This document shows, in pieces, positions 29,367-40,184 of a stretch of DNA of 55,777 nucleotides. The notes below the pieces were generated by a model. That model searched no databases and had not been told where the DNA came from. It saw nothing but the letters and a program-made list of their open reading frames with translations. The stretch is from the NCBI GenBank assembly GCA_003427395.1, contig BFEA01000053.1:4283466-4339242 (forward strand). The letters are read 5' to 3'. The position numbers and the translations under genes are program-made. This stretch comes from Chara braunii. Its lineage: Eukaryota; Streptophyta; Charophyceae; Charales; Characeae. Every line of letters begins with the position of its first letter. Position 1 is the stretch's first letter.

Positions 29367-29970
29367 TGGGGTAACTGAAGCATCTTCATTCTTTTGATAT
29401 GTTTGATCTTTTCTTTTGTTATAATAAGGTTGTAGGGGTGGTGTCCGAGATATTATGGAGGGAGGAGAACCGGCAGGCGGCTGTGCACACCAGGTTCAGC
29501 CACCCTGACAGCCAGGCGGACCCACACACACAGAGGTCACTAATGTGGAGTGCACAACCTCGACCACAGCGACCTGAGAGTTTCGCCCCGGGACAGGTGC
29601 TACTTGGAGCGCTGCGCCGGGGTGGTCCCCCCTCAAACTCAGGGTCCTGTATCCCTGAGCCGGGAGACCTTGAGCCACCACAGTCGCTGGCAGTCGTCGG
29701 GTGCTGAGGGGATAAGAGTCACCCCTGCTAGGAAGGGGACAAACTTCACACTGCTCTCGTGATGCATCCCCACTGAGCCCGCCCCTTCCGGAGTGGTCTC
29801 CCCCCATAGCCTCCATACAATCGAAAGGGAACTGCATGGTCGGGGCTCAGCATCTGATGGGCACCAGGTGGGTGGATCCCCAGTTCAGACTTGGTGATAG
29901 TAGCCCCTGGCTGCATGCGTGCTCAGTGTGTGGATGGCTGTGCGTCGGTCAACCTCCGCCGGCGCCATGT
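29367..29970. other. Non-coding stretch, origin unknown
   Basis: GC-rich sequence with GACCCACACACACAGAGGT and CCTGTATCCCTGAGCCGG. Frames here lack any recognisable pattern. An insertion related to the tRNA-like sequence that follows is possible. Confidence 0.3.
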
Positions 29971-29973
29971 GCA

Positions 29974-30057
29974 CGAAGATGCGGGGTTTTGAACCCGCAA
30001 CGTCAGACAATGATGTGCATTTGCAACCGGTGCTCTACCCACTGAACTATCAGCCAT
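29974..30057 (-). repeat. tRNA-like sequence (SINE head or tRNA pseudogene)
   Basis: On the minus strand TAGTTCAGTGGGTAGAGCA (30031-30049) is a near-perfect tRNA D-arm/A box, and GCGGGTTCAAAACCCCGC (29981-29998) is a T-arm/B box. The anticodon-loop candidate TTGCAAA would read Cys, but the anticodon stem does not pair and the acceptor ends (GGCTGA; downstream ATCTTCGTGC) do not match, so it is not a working tRNA. Confidence 0.55.
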
Positions 30058-32183
30058 CCACTGTTTGATGTTTTCGTACCTAGCTGGCAGAGCCTAATGA
30101 AACAGGCTCTCTTGTTTTCTTTTGTTTTCTGTCCGCTGATGGAGCCCCATGGAATGGACCACTACTCTTTTATGTCTCTCTGCTTGTGGCGGTTGTGCAG
30201 GTGACTGAGGGTGGGAAACTGGAGAAGATCAGGCATGGAGAGACCCTTTCGGATCATCTCAAGTTCTTTGAGAACCTGTGAGGCGGCCAGGTCCGCGCAA
30301 AAGTTTGCAGCCTTCAGAACGGCATGGCTACCTCGTTTCCCCCGGGTGCGCCCCATTTTTGCTGTGATAGGATTTTTTTGGGGTGCTTCACATATATGCA
30401 GCTCCTTTTGCCACTCAAGAGGGTTGTGTGTTTTTTTTGTTCCATCTGTCATTCTTCTTAAGGTTTGTGGCACTTTTCTTGATCCCATCACGTTCTTCGT
30501 GAGATTAGTGCAGAGTTTTCTTCTTCTCCCTCATTTCCAGATCTTTCCTGTGAAGAATTTGAAGTGTATACAAATTTGTCTTCATGTTCTTGGCTTTCGG
30601 TTCATGTTTTGAACCTCTGCTCTCCTCGAGGTCTTTTCTCTTTTCTCGTTTTCCCGGTTGTTCTCCTAGGTTGTTTTGTGAATTCCTGGCAGTGTTTGGC
30701 CAACTTCCTCCCAGTGGTACAGTGTGGTGGATCATCGCTCAGAAGCTTCAATGAGGAGGACTCACTCATAAATGAACCCTTTACACAAATGCATGGGTGG
30801 TTGTTTGTGAGCTTGAATATCTGCTCATTCTTGGCGAGTCTTTGACTGCAACTGGCTGTAATCATGGCCATGTGCTATCCGACTTATTAAAACTGTGAGC
30901 CTTATGGCAGAATACAACAGTGTAGTGTGTTGTTTGCGTAGGAGTCGCCCTCCGTGAGGAGATTTTCTAACCCAACACCCAATGTCAGGAATTGTTTCTT
31001 GCCATGCGATTGTAGTACAACTGTTGAGGTTGGTGTATGAAGAGGCCTGGCCCGTTGTCTGGATGACTGGCTAACCAGCCATTGCCATTAAACAGCTTCT
31101 ACAGGCAAAACAGGTGCATGGTGAGGCGCCTGTGAAGAGGTACAATGTCCTGGTTCATACTGTGCGCTGGGGCTGAGCGACGCTTGCTCACCCCCATGCA
31201 GGTGACTGTGTGCTTGCGAATATTCATGCTCATGAATTCTCTCACACATCATGATCTCTGCAAGCGGTAGAGAAACCATGCATAGTGCTTGTTTTTCTTG
31301 CAACCGAGGCTTGTTGTCCTGTGCTCGGCGCATGCTGCTTGTGGCTCGCACATGCTGTCCTTTACTCCACGAGTGCTAATTTGATCCGCTCGGCCACACA
31401 GGAATGTGGATGCTGTTGCTAGTATAGCGAAAACAAAAAGAAAAGAGGATGTTGTTGCTCATATAGCACAGCGGTGAACAGATGTGACAAGGAGCAAGGC
31501 AGCAGTGCAGAAGCAGGCTCATGTACAGCAATCAATATTAACTTAGTAATCGTTGTTACCTTAATTCTGTCTGTGGTATGCTCAGTTTATGTTTCTATTA
31601 TCGCATCGAAAGGAGGGAATAATTGACCGAGTACTAAATATTCCGCTCGTGCCATGACAGTGCAGGGACACAACCCTTGAGGTTTGAGCCGGCATGGATA
31701 CAATTTGTGTTCTTCATTGCTTGGAGAAACTTTGCTAAGAATCACATGATAGCCTTCCCAGTATGTATTTCATAAGTTTGGAGTATTTCCTGTCTGTTTG
31801 GCAAGGATCAGTGACAGCTCATGCTAACTGTATTGAAACAGGGTTGGTTGCACAGCTGCACCGGTGCCTGATTTTTTTTCACTCTTTCATTTTCTGGGCT
31901 TTGTTCCAGTATTTCCCCTCGTCCCCATTCCCGCCCTCCAACCCAGGGCCTCCCCCAAGGACTCCCAACCTCCCGGATTTCTCCAGTCGCTGCCCCTTGC
32001 AATGATTCTTATGTCAACCACTCTCAAACCTCCACAAACACATTCACATGAGAATCCGAGACGAAAACCAGTACCCAAGACACAAGAGTTGCATCAAGGA
32101 TTGGCACCAAAGTTTTATTATTATACAAAGAAAGTGTTCGAGTCTCCTGCGGACTTCGCCGCTCACACAACTTCCACAGACTC

Positions 32184-32186
<3 letters not shown>
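30058..32186. other. Non-coding stretch
   Basis: T-rich and mixed sequence without repeats to other parts of the window, apart from a local imperfect duplication of GGATG[CT]TGTTGCT near 31407 and 31447. The frames at 30211-30612 and 30564-30845 are Phe/Ser/Leu-rich, as expected from T-rich DNA. Decayed intron or element sequence are both possible. Confidence 0.3.

Positions 32187-32270
<84 letters not shown>
32187..32270. repeat. (TC)n microsatellite
   Basis: Forty-two uninterrupted TC units. The Ser/Leu and Arg/Glu repeats in frames here come from it. Confidence 0.98.
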
Positions 32271-32276
<6 letters not shown>

Positions 32277-32779
32277 ATCACCCCTGGGCTCTGATACAGC
32301 TTGTCGTGGCCTATTCTTTGACGTCCAGTCATCGATCCGACGGTCGAGATTTGTCTTGAAACGTTTTCTTCTGCCGCCACCTGGTGGGGTGTATGGCAGA
32401 CAAGTGGATAGTGCGTCTGGTCGAGATAAAGTGTCTGTAGTTAGAGAGAGCTGGACAGAGTGTCAGTGATCAGAGAGAGCTCGAGAGAATGTCAGAGGGT
32501 GTTAGCGCATGGGGAGTGGCTGAGAGGATGTCACAGTGTGTTAGGGGATAATGAGAGATTGTCAGATATCTTGAGGGGTTTGTCAGCCAACCACATAATT
32601 CTGGGCAATACGTGGGATATAAGACATGCGTGTATGAACATGGTCATGTATTCATTGATATATGTGGAAATAAAAAGGAAAAAATAAAAATTGACTTGTT
32701 AAAACAAAATCATTACAAGCGACAGATTCTGATATATTTTCACAGCTTGCACACGCCCTGAAACCCTACAGAGGTTTTG

Positions 32780-33104
32780 TCTTTCTTTTTGTTTTTTTTT
32801 CCGATGGGAACACGGCTCCAATCTATTCGTGGGGAGCTGCACGTGTTGGGAACCAGGCCCAGCGTCCCGTATAGAAATTTACATAGAAATTTGAAAGTTT
32901 GAGATACCGGGGCCATTACCCGGCTTTGCCAAGAAAAAAATTGGGCTAGAAACTAATAAGGCTCCAATCTACTCGTGGGGAGCAGCACGTGCTGGGAACC
33001 GGGCCCAGCGTCCCATATAGAAATTTACATAGAAATTCGACAGTTTGAGATACCGGGGCCATTACCCGGCTTTCGCCAAAAAAAATTTGGGCTAGAAACG
33101 ACTC
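32780..33104 (-). mobile_element. LINE 3'-UTR fragment with internal 146-bp tandem duplication
   Basis: T-rich sequence at 32776-32801 is followed by a 146-bp unit at 32814-32959 and again at 32960-33104 (GGCTCCAATCTA...GGGAACCAGGCCCAGCGTCCC...). The same words follow the poly(T) of the LINE at 46870-46920 (GGTGGGGAGCATCACCTGC, GGAACCAGGCCCAGCGTCCC). It is therefore a 3' end of the same LINE family on the minus strand, truncated to its UTR. Confidence 0.65.
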
Positions 33105-33368
33105 AGAAACCCCCCATCAATTCTCTTAACCTCACTCTGGCAAGACTTACTGTATCAGAGCCACCATCTCCGCTGCTGCTGTACCCTATTTCCATCCTAC
33201 GAGCTAGCCCCCTCACTAGGAGGACGCTTGATATCCAAACCATCTACTTCTCCCACACACCTCTTTTTTGAGACAAATTTAAGAAGATCTCCCCCTGCCA
33301 GCATTTATTGCCCCGGAAATCAGGGGATTAACTGAGCAGGGACAGCCTTTGATGATAGGTCAAAATTA
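33105..33368. other. Non-coding stretch
   Basis: No feature seen beyond CT-rich bias. Confidence 0.3.
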
Positions 33369-33471
33369 GAAAATATGGAAACATGCAGCCCCTGGAATAG
33401 TCAACCCAAAAATCCTGCCTCCGTCATCGAAAATATGGAAACATGCAGCCCCTGGAATAGTCAGCCCAAAA
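33369..33471. repeat. 60-bp tandem duplication
   Basis: GAAAATATGGAAACATGCAG starts units at 33369 and 33429; the second is partial. TCCTGCCTCCGTCATCG in it recurs at 33989. Confidence 0.8.
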
Positions 33472-33539
33472 GATTGTTCCAGGTGGAGTTAGCAGCCAGT
33501 GGCCGGTACCCGCCAAGATACTTGGCGCCAATCGCATCC

Positions 33540-34385
33540 ACCCCGACTCCGTCCATCCCAGTCCCATCCGTCCTTCCTAACTCCGTCCTCGTACGGAGTT
33601 TCAGGGGACCGCTTCTCAGCAGGGGGTGAGCACCATCATCACCCCGAACTTCCTTGCCCCCACAAGAACTCCAGTCTCCGTCCTCAGGGGTAAACAAGCG
33701 CTACCCAACGCCAATCGCGCCAGAGCTCGCCGTCATCAGCCGGTACCTATTGTACAGTCTAAACTACCCAACGCCAATCGCATCTGATAAGAGCTCCCCC
33801 TAGCCGGTACCCGTCGAACAACCCTATTCCATCCCCCTCTCCGTCCTTGCAAAGAATCATTTCATGCTCCCTCTCCTACTTCAAAACAATTCCCCCGAAA
33901 CCCTACAAGATACTTCACTTTACTATCTCTGACAAGAATAGGACAAATTCAGGGAAACAGGCAGCTCCAGAAACAGAACCCGAACAATCCTGCCTCCATC
34001 ATCGAAAGGAAGAACCTCATTCGTTCTCCCAAACTCCGTCCTCGTAAAGAGTCCAGAGAACCATATCTCAGCAGAGGGCGAGCACCATCATCACCCTGAA
34101 ATTCCTTGCCCCCTCAAGAATTCCGGTCTCCGTCCTCAAGGGGATAAGACAACACCACCCAACGCCAACCGCGCCAAGGCTCACCCTCATCAGCCGGTAC
34201 CCATTGGAAAACGTAAACTACCCAACGCCAATCACATCTGATAAGTGGTCCCCCTGACCGGTACTCTTTAGAAAGCCCTATCCCATCCCGTCTTCGTCCT
34301 TGCTAAGAATCATTTGATGCCCTTTGCCCCCTCCAAAACAAGATCCCCCAAGACCCTACAAGATGTTCCACTTGACCATCCCCTG
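33540..34385. repeat. Direct duplication with 452-bp period
   Basis: 33570-33920 and 34022-34385 match in order: CTCCGTCCTCGTA, CTCAGCAG-GGGTGAGCACCATCATCACCC, CAACGCCAA, TCATCAGCCGGTACC, AACTACCCAACGCCAATC, CATCTGATAAG and CCCTACAAGAT. Anchor GAGCACCATCATCACCC lies at 33628 and 34080. They are moderately diverged. They could be LTR remnants lying side by side. Confidence 0.75.
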
Positions 34386-35990
34386 GGGCCCCTGTTCAAA
34401 TTTCCAACCAAACTCTGACAAAAGTTAGGTCAAATTCTGATCAAAGTTAAAAAAACAAAAATATCTCGCCACAAAGACCCTAGAAAATCAACGAGATTAA
34501 TCGTGTATGTTTTCCCTTAGACATCTAAATACGAATTAAATCCAACTTAGGAAATTCGTTGGTATAGAAGATTGAAAAATGAATCAACAAGGATAGTAGT
34601 AAAAGGAACTTAGATTATGGAAGAAACAATCATTAGAAAAAATCATTGGAAAAACAGTTGCATGAAGATCCCGGCGAATTTCGGATTGGAATTTCAGAAG
34701 CTATGTGTAGTAAAAAACATTCAGAATTGTGAATCTATCAGAATCGCAGTCTGATTCCTGACTTTCAAACTGGCAAATGTATTAGGCTCTGAGGATTAGA
34801 ATATTGCAAAGATGTATTTCAGAATTATTCCAGGACGTAGAGAGAGAAAAATATCTATGTATGGAGGAACTACAACTTCAAATCTCCATCAGAACCTTCA
34901 TAGAATGACGTGAGAAAACACTCGAGAACAATCAAGAATCCTAAATCGAGATCATCAATGAGAAACCAAATTAGGAGATCAAGGAATTTTGGACAGTTCT
35001 TAGCTAGGAGATCAAGGGATTTTTGACAGTTATTAGCAATCATTAGAGCATGGGCTAACCAAACGCCATCTAAGCAGATCAGCGAGTAACCTCCATCTCC
35101 CCTTCCTTGGCAGCACCTACTTACCTCCTTCACCTCAAACCCTACCCCGGCGTCTTCGGACAAGGAAGAACCCTTCCTCCCACTGCTGGCTGCTAAGGCT
35201 CTGGGCACTGCTAACACCGAAAACCATCGACGGCCATGTTCAATCCCTGAAAAGAATCAAAAATGGTGTGGCACCTCCTCACAAAACCTGTTAGCGAGTC
35301 ACCACAGGGGGTTAGAAATCTCTAAAAAAAAACATGCAAATTCGTACCTACCCTGCTGCCGAAGAAGGGGGGAGACTCTTCCTACCACCACTGATCGTTT
35401 GCTGTATCGATGATCATCACTGCTGCTGGATTGGTCATACCCTGCTGATGAAAATACACGAGGCCCGACAGAAGTCACCCAACAATAGCAGGCTCTGATG
35501 TCCATTCACCACGCTTCTCCCCGCTCCACTACCTCGGAATATCCTGCGTCCCGACCCCGATTACGAGGCAGAAGTCCCGTCAACCCAACGTTTATTCCTC
35601 GCGACGTCCGCATCACCAGCTCTTGCCTTGCACTGCAGCGTTCTATGCTTCCGCAGGCCGAAATCCAAGTACGGGTGGCGCAGTGCTCCTGGTCGCGCTG
35701 CGCCACCCTGTAGAGGTTTTGTCAGAACCTGGGTGTTTTTTTTTGTTTTTTTTTTTTGCGTTTTTATCGGTTGAGATTTTTTTTTTTTTAATGGAGTGTT
35801 TAAGTTTCTGGTGGTCATCGTGACTTCTTTTTATTTTTACTGTCGCTGAAAAGAAATGGGTTTGAGATTTGTGATCTAGAATGTAGGATGGAGGTGAATC
35901 GCTGTTGGTATACTTGAGGAGAAGTGGGTAAGGGTGTGGTGCATTGTGGGGTACAATGTTTGTTTACAGTGAGGGGGTATAGTTGGAAAG
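34386..35990. other. Non-coding stretch
   Basis: No recognisable gene. A local duplication of AGGAGATCAAGG-ATTTT-GACAGTT lies at 34973 and 35006. T-rich runs occur at 35736-35756 and 35778-35790. Confidence 0.3.
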
Positions 35991-36013
35991 GTTGTTCTTT
36001 TACGAACTCTGCC

Positions 36014-36424
36014 GAAAAGGTTTCACCCAGTTTACCCCGATAGGCACAAACCTGAGATTCGAACCCTAGGCCTACGCCATGTGCCCTGTACATTGACCCG
36101 GTGATCGGTGTGAAATTCGATCCCTAGACCTATTCCTGTACCCTGTACGTCTACCCGGTGACTGTGTGAGATTCGAACCTGCGATTTGTCCTGTGTCATA
36201 GGTTAGGCCGTAGGTCGGGTAAAGGTTTCACCCAGTTTACCCCGACAGGCACAAACCTGAGATTCGAACCTTAGGCCTACCCTATGTACCCTGTACATTG
36301 ACCCGGTTATTTGTGTGAGATTCGATCCCTAGACCTATTCCTGTACCCTGTACATCTACCCGGTGACTGTGTGAGATTCGAACCCGCGATTTGTCCTGTG
36401 TCGTAGGTTAGGCCGTAGGTCGGG
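36014..36424. repeat. 205-bp tandem duplication holding a six-fold B-box-like array
   Basis: AAAGGTTTCACCCAGTTTAC starts near 36015 and 36220-36225. Inside each unit the motif GATTCGA-CCC appears three times: 36056, 36114, 36170 and 36261, 36319, 36375. Spacing is 58 and 56 bp within a unit, and exactly 205 bp between units. GGTTCGANNCC is the pol III B box, and TTCGAA reads on both strands. A related CTTGATCCCTAGG follows at about 36436. Confidence 0.8.
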
Positions 36425-36583
36425 TAAGTTGGGCTTGATCCCTAGGTCTGCAGGTTAGTAGTTAAGTCTGTTACGGGTAATCTTACGAGGGTCTGTCCGA
36501 GAAGTCTCTACCTGAGTCTACTGAGGACCTAGAGTCAGTCCGTAGGTCTGTACTATGTAGGCTCTAGAAGGCTGTAGGTCCCT

Positions 36584-36938
36584 GTAGGCCGGTCCAGTCA
36601 GCGAAGTATGAGGGAAGGGCTGCACGTGGGGAGAGGTTCTGGCCACGCGGTATGCAGAAGGCTCCGGAAACGCGCTTTGGGGCCACGCGTTTTGGCCCAA
36701 AGGGTCCACAAGTTTTCGGCCTACGCGGCGTACGCGGCCTAGAACATTCCAAAACCTAACCGGTAGGCCGGTCCAGTCAGCAAAGTATCAGGGGAGGGCT
36801 GTACGCGGGTGAAGGTTCTGGCCACACGGTATGCAGAAGCCTCCGGAAACGCGCTTTGGGGCCATGCGTTTTGGCCCAAAGGGTCCACAAGTTTTCGGCC
36901 TACGCGGCCTACGCGGCCTAGAACATTCCAAACCTAAG
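36584..36938. repeat. 179-bp tandem duplication
   Basis: GTAGGCCGGTCCAGTCAG starts units at 36584 and 36763. The units share GTATGCAGAAG, GAAACGCGCTTTGGGGCCA and GGTCCACAAGTTTTCGGCC with few differences. Confidence 0.9.
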
Positions 36939-37021
36939 CCCCGCGCGGTAAGGGGCGAGGACCATGGGTTATGGCCCAGGCCCACACGTTTTCAGGCAGG
37001 GTCCGGCCACATCCGAAAAAG

Positions 37022-37029
37022 TATAAATA
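37022..37029 (+). promoter_or_regulatory. TATA box of LTR E
   Basis: TATAAATA in GC-rich surroundings, about 450 bp before the LTR end, is well placed for an LTR promoter. Confidence 0.5.
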
Positions 37030-37082
37030 AAGAGGCAGCATCCAACCATTCATTCATTCGCCCGTGCGTCATGCGGAAGCGC

Positions 37083-37140
37083 TGGCTTGGTGACTTGTGC
37101 GTGGATGTTACGGACTCAGCGAGGGTTCGATCCCTGGTCC
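37083..37140 (+). repeat. tRNA-like A/B-box pair in LTR E
   Basis: TGGCTTGGTGAC (37083-37094) resembles an A box; GGTTCGATCCC (37124-37134) is a perfect B box. Spacing is tRNA-like, and GCG...CGC ends could pair partly. No clean anticodon stem is visible. It is either a tRNA pseudogene or part of the LTR's internal promoter. Confidence 0.4.
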
Positions 37141-37483
37141 GCGGGTTACCACCTGCCAGGCTGCTATTTCTTTTTTGGGTCTTTGTTCACAGGCCCCGGA
37201 CTGTTGGCACCCTTTGCAGTTGGCACCCGTTCTCAAATTCCTCTTTTGGCACTTTTGGATTTCGATACTTGGCGCAATCCCACATTCTGGCGCCCAGACT
37301 CACACCTTCGATTTGCAGTTCAGCTCTGAGGCAATTTGCACTTCGACCTCAGTACAGGCAACCAATTTTCAGCCTCATTGCTTCTGTTAAGTCGTGTCGA
37401 GTCTGCGTCGAGTTGACTGAGTGTGTGTATGCTTTTTCTCTCCCTCCTCCCAGCCTCGCTGCCCTATCTCCCCCTTGTTACAT

Positions 37484-37495
37484 TGTTATCAGAGC
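37484..37495 (+). promoter_or_regulatory. Primer-binding site of element E, initiator-Met tRNA type
   Basis: TGTTATCAGAGC matches the plant PBS TGGTATCAGAGC at 11 of 12 positions and lies one base after the LTR end TTACA. Confidence 0.75.
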
Positions 37496-39365
37496 GGTCT
37501 TGAGACCCTCCCCCCCACTTGGCATCAAGACCAGGTCCATCGAACCTTGTCGAAGCTTGGACGCGACTTCGCAGCGCTAACCAACGAGGAGCTTCCATCA
37601 CAGCCATCTTCGCCATCTCCACCGTGCTCCGACGCCGTGATCTTCTACAAGCATTCAACAGGCATTTCAGCGCCTTCCTCCTCGTCGCAGCTTCACCTTG
37701 AATCTGGCCAGCGTTATGACCAGGTACGTGCAATTTGTATTTTTTATTTTTATTTCTCCTTCGATTCTTCTTCTCCCCGGACTCCTTCCCCCCTGATTCT
37801 CTCNNNNNNNNNNNNNNNNNNNNNNNNNNNNNNNNNNNNNNNNNNNNNNNNNNNNNNNNNNNNNNNNNNNNNNNNNNNNNNNNNNNNNNNNNNNNNNNNN
37901 NNNNNNNNNNNNNNNNNNNNNNNCCCCCCCCCCCCGCTTACTCGATCCCAGTTCCCGCCCTTCCTACGATCGCTATTCCCCCCTCGGCATCGCTCATCTC
38001 ACTGTCAGGATTCCCCCCCCCACAAGAACTTCCCCGGTGCGCCCTCAATCCCGACCTCGCCCTCCCACTTACCCCCTTTCCCCACTTGGCGCGCACATGC
38101 CATTGTGCCCCCATTCCCTGACCCCCATCTCGCTTCAGCTTTCTGTTCACCCCTCGATTTCCTCCCCAATTCCCCCTGCCCCCTTGACTTACCCAGACGT
38201 GGATCGCGCCCAACTGCGATCGTGACCTCCCCCCCTTCGATCCTACTCCCTTCCCCCCACCCGTTGTGTTCTATCCCGATCCCGAGCCCGAGCTCCCCTG
38301 CTCCTGCCCACCCATCCCCCGACCTCGACCCCCCCTCCCCCCTTCTTGATCCTACTTCCCCCTCCCCATCCTCGTGCCTCACTCCTCCCTTTCCAATTTC
38401 CAATTGTGCGCCCCCCTCCCCATCCGCGCGCCTCATTTTGCCCTTTCCAATCGCGAACTGTCAGAGGGCACGGTGTCCCGGCCCTCCGCTTCCGTACCAA
38501 ATACCACGGTGTCATGCAGGCTCGGCGCCCTGCCACACAGCAGACTGACTTGTGGTTGAAGTAGTCGTCGGGTCCGCCAGGGGGCGCGATAGTAAAAGGT
38601 TAGCGAGGGCTTCTCAACCACACGTCGGGCCCCAATGGCTGTGTTTTGAACTAAGTGCAGAGGGAAAAGAGGAATGAAAAGAAAAGAAAAGGGGAAAATG
38701 AAAAAAAAAGTTCATATTCCACTTTTGTGATCGCATTCGGATCGCTATCCTTAGGTGTCGAATCAGATGATTCCATAGCTGAGGGGGGGGTGCTAGGGTT
38801 TTCCTCTTATTTTACTTCCCCTTCTTTTATTCATTTTATTTTATTTTTGGCTTGTTCGAATTCTAGTTCCCCACTTGGTCACGTCCGGGGGAAAGACAAA
38901 TAGTTTGGGTTTGAATCGTAAGCCGAAAATGGGTAGTGTGGGCTGCCCGACCTTTTGTTTTAGTTTTCGTGAGCTTGACTGGTAAGGTTCTGTCAATGTG
39001 AGGGCCCAAAAATAGGAGCACCCGCAGCCGCATCGGTAGGAGATTCATCACCTCCTGTGAGTGGTCATGGGTCCTCTCCTTACCATCAGACGTGGGTACT
39101 CATTAGGGGCAATTCGGTGGCGCGTTTTGAAGGGAAGAGGACGCCCGTCGACATCCCGTTATGGGACCATCGCGCAGAGCACATGGGTCACTTCGCCTCA
39201 AAAGTGACCGTTGGGGTTCTGCCTCTTGTTGTCCTTTTCTTCGTTCTACTTGCCTCACTAAATTTTGAAAAGCATTTTTTTATTTTATTTTATAGAATAT
39301 AAGAAGGGTACTTGAATCCCTCATTCAGAGTGTGGGGATCGAGGTGAGCAGCGATCCTATAAAGG
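37496..39365 (+). other. Leader of element E with assembly gap
   Basis: Mostly C-rich, Pro/Ser-coding low-complexity sequence, with 120 Ns at 37804-37923. The frame at 37421-38548 crosses the gap and is not trusted. Purine-rich sequence at 38655-38710 and T-rich sequence at 38800-38850 follow. No gag motif was seen. The C-rich part (37924-38470) is similar in composition to the complement of the LINE 5' repeat at the right edge. Confidence 0.4.
37804..37923. other. Assembly gap, 120 Ns
   Basis: A run of Ns flanked by C- and T-rich sequence. Confidence 0.99.
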
Positions 39366-39396
39366 GTGAGGGAGATGAGCCTTTCGCTACCTGGGC

Positions 39397-39897
39397 ATGA
39401 GCAGCCTCGCCACGCTGATTGTTGGCGAACTGAGGAGAGGGTTGAGCGGCAGGGTGACGATGAGGCAGTCCGTGTGCGTGGCTATTCCCGAAGTCGGTGG
39501 CCTGGTCACGTACGCTGTTCAGCAGAGGGGCTCGACCATGGTGCGCAGCAACGGGCTATACGGGTATAGGCCAAGATACCTCCAGTTCCCATGGAGGTGG
39601 GAGCGGATGTCTGCAGACAGGCCCATGGTGACGACTATTTTGGACTACAGCCACTGCGACCAGAAGGCCAGGCTGAAAATAAATGTGGAAGGAGGGAAAA
39701 AGGAGGAAATGAGAGCGGACCAGGGGTTACAGGCGGCCATCACGGAGGCCAAGGACCGGGCCAAGAGGAGGTGCAGGAGAGACGAGGTCACAGACGAAGG
39801 CCGTTTCTTACTTGGAAGAGGAGACTTCGACAGATATTGTAGAGCGGGACCAGGAGCATTTGGACAGAGACACGGAAGCAAAGAGCGATGCAAGTGA
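39397..39897 (+). CDS. Unrecognised 166-residue ORF, interior of element E
   Basis: The first half is a mixed, well-balanced protein (LATLIVGELRRGLSGRVTMRQSVCVAIPEVGGLVTYAVQQRG; YLQFPWRWERMSADRPMVTTILDYSHC) that looks folded, with beta-like alternation and aromatic residues. The second half is Arg/Lys/Glu-rich and probably helical (EAKDRAKRRCRRDE). I recognise no family. It is on the strand of the preceding LTR and PBS, so it may be the first protein of element E. A neighbouring frame (39812-40048) continues as an acidic and then basic stretch, suggesting a frameshift near 39820. Confidence 0.4.
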   Translation: MSSLATLIVGELRRGLSGRVTMRQSVCVAIPEVGGLVTYAVQQRGSTMVRSNGLYGYRPRYLQFPWRWERMSADRPMVTTILDYSHCDQKARLKINVEGGKKEEMRADQGLQAAITEAKDRAKRRCRRDEVTDEGRFLLGRGDFDRYCRAGPGAFGQRHGSKERCK

Positions 39898-40184
39898 CTT
39901 GGAGGCTGAGACCCAGTCGTTGCATGGGCTGGACAAGTGGCGAAGGGATCACTCGCCGGTCGAGCATGTTGAGAGAGGCCCAGAGGCCAACTCGCGACGA
40001 CGTGGCCAGGGCCGTGAGGCGGTTGTGAAGGGGGTAAGTCATGACTGAGAACGAGAGGGAGGGAGAGAACACGGCGCGCAGAAGTTAGACACGAGAGAGA
40101 ACCGGATTTTTTTTTTGTTTCTTGACTGTTGGCGTCATCTGTTGACGGCGATCATCTATAACCTACCGAGGGCAAACGTCAGAC

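Larger units (their letters stand above)
36000..37482 (+). repeat. LTR of element E (left edge unknown)
   Basis: A TATA box at 37022-37029, a terminus TTACA at 37482 and an excellent initiator-Met-type PBS right after it define the right end of an LTR on the plus strand. The left edge is not seen; no second copy is in the window. The region includes two tandem duplications (205 bp and 179 bp). Confidence 0.55.

Noticed and set aside
29974-30057. Functional tRNA gene on the minus strand
   Set aside because: Anticodon and acceptor stems do not pair.
29400-31350. Exons of a host gene
   Set aside because: Frames are short, with no matched splice sites or known protein; T-rich DNA explains the hydrophobic frames.
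32024-32469. Arg-Glu and Ser-Leu repeat proteins
   Set aside because: They come from the (TC)n microsatellite.
36056-36385. CRISPR-like array (regular short repeats)
   Set aside because: Spacers are themselves repeated, only two large units exist, the genome is eukaryotic and no cas gene is present.
37421-38548. 375-residue Pro/Ser-rich ORF
   Set aside because: It spans a 120-N gap and C-rich low-complexity DNA; antisense frames are equally open.
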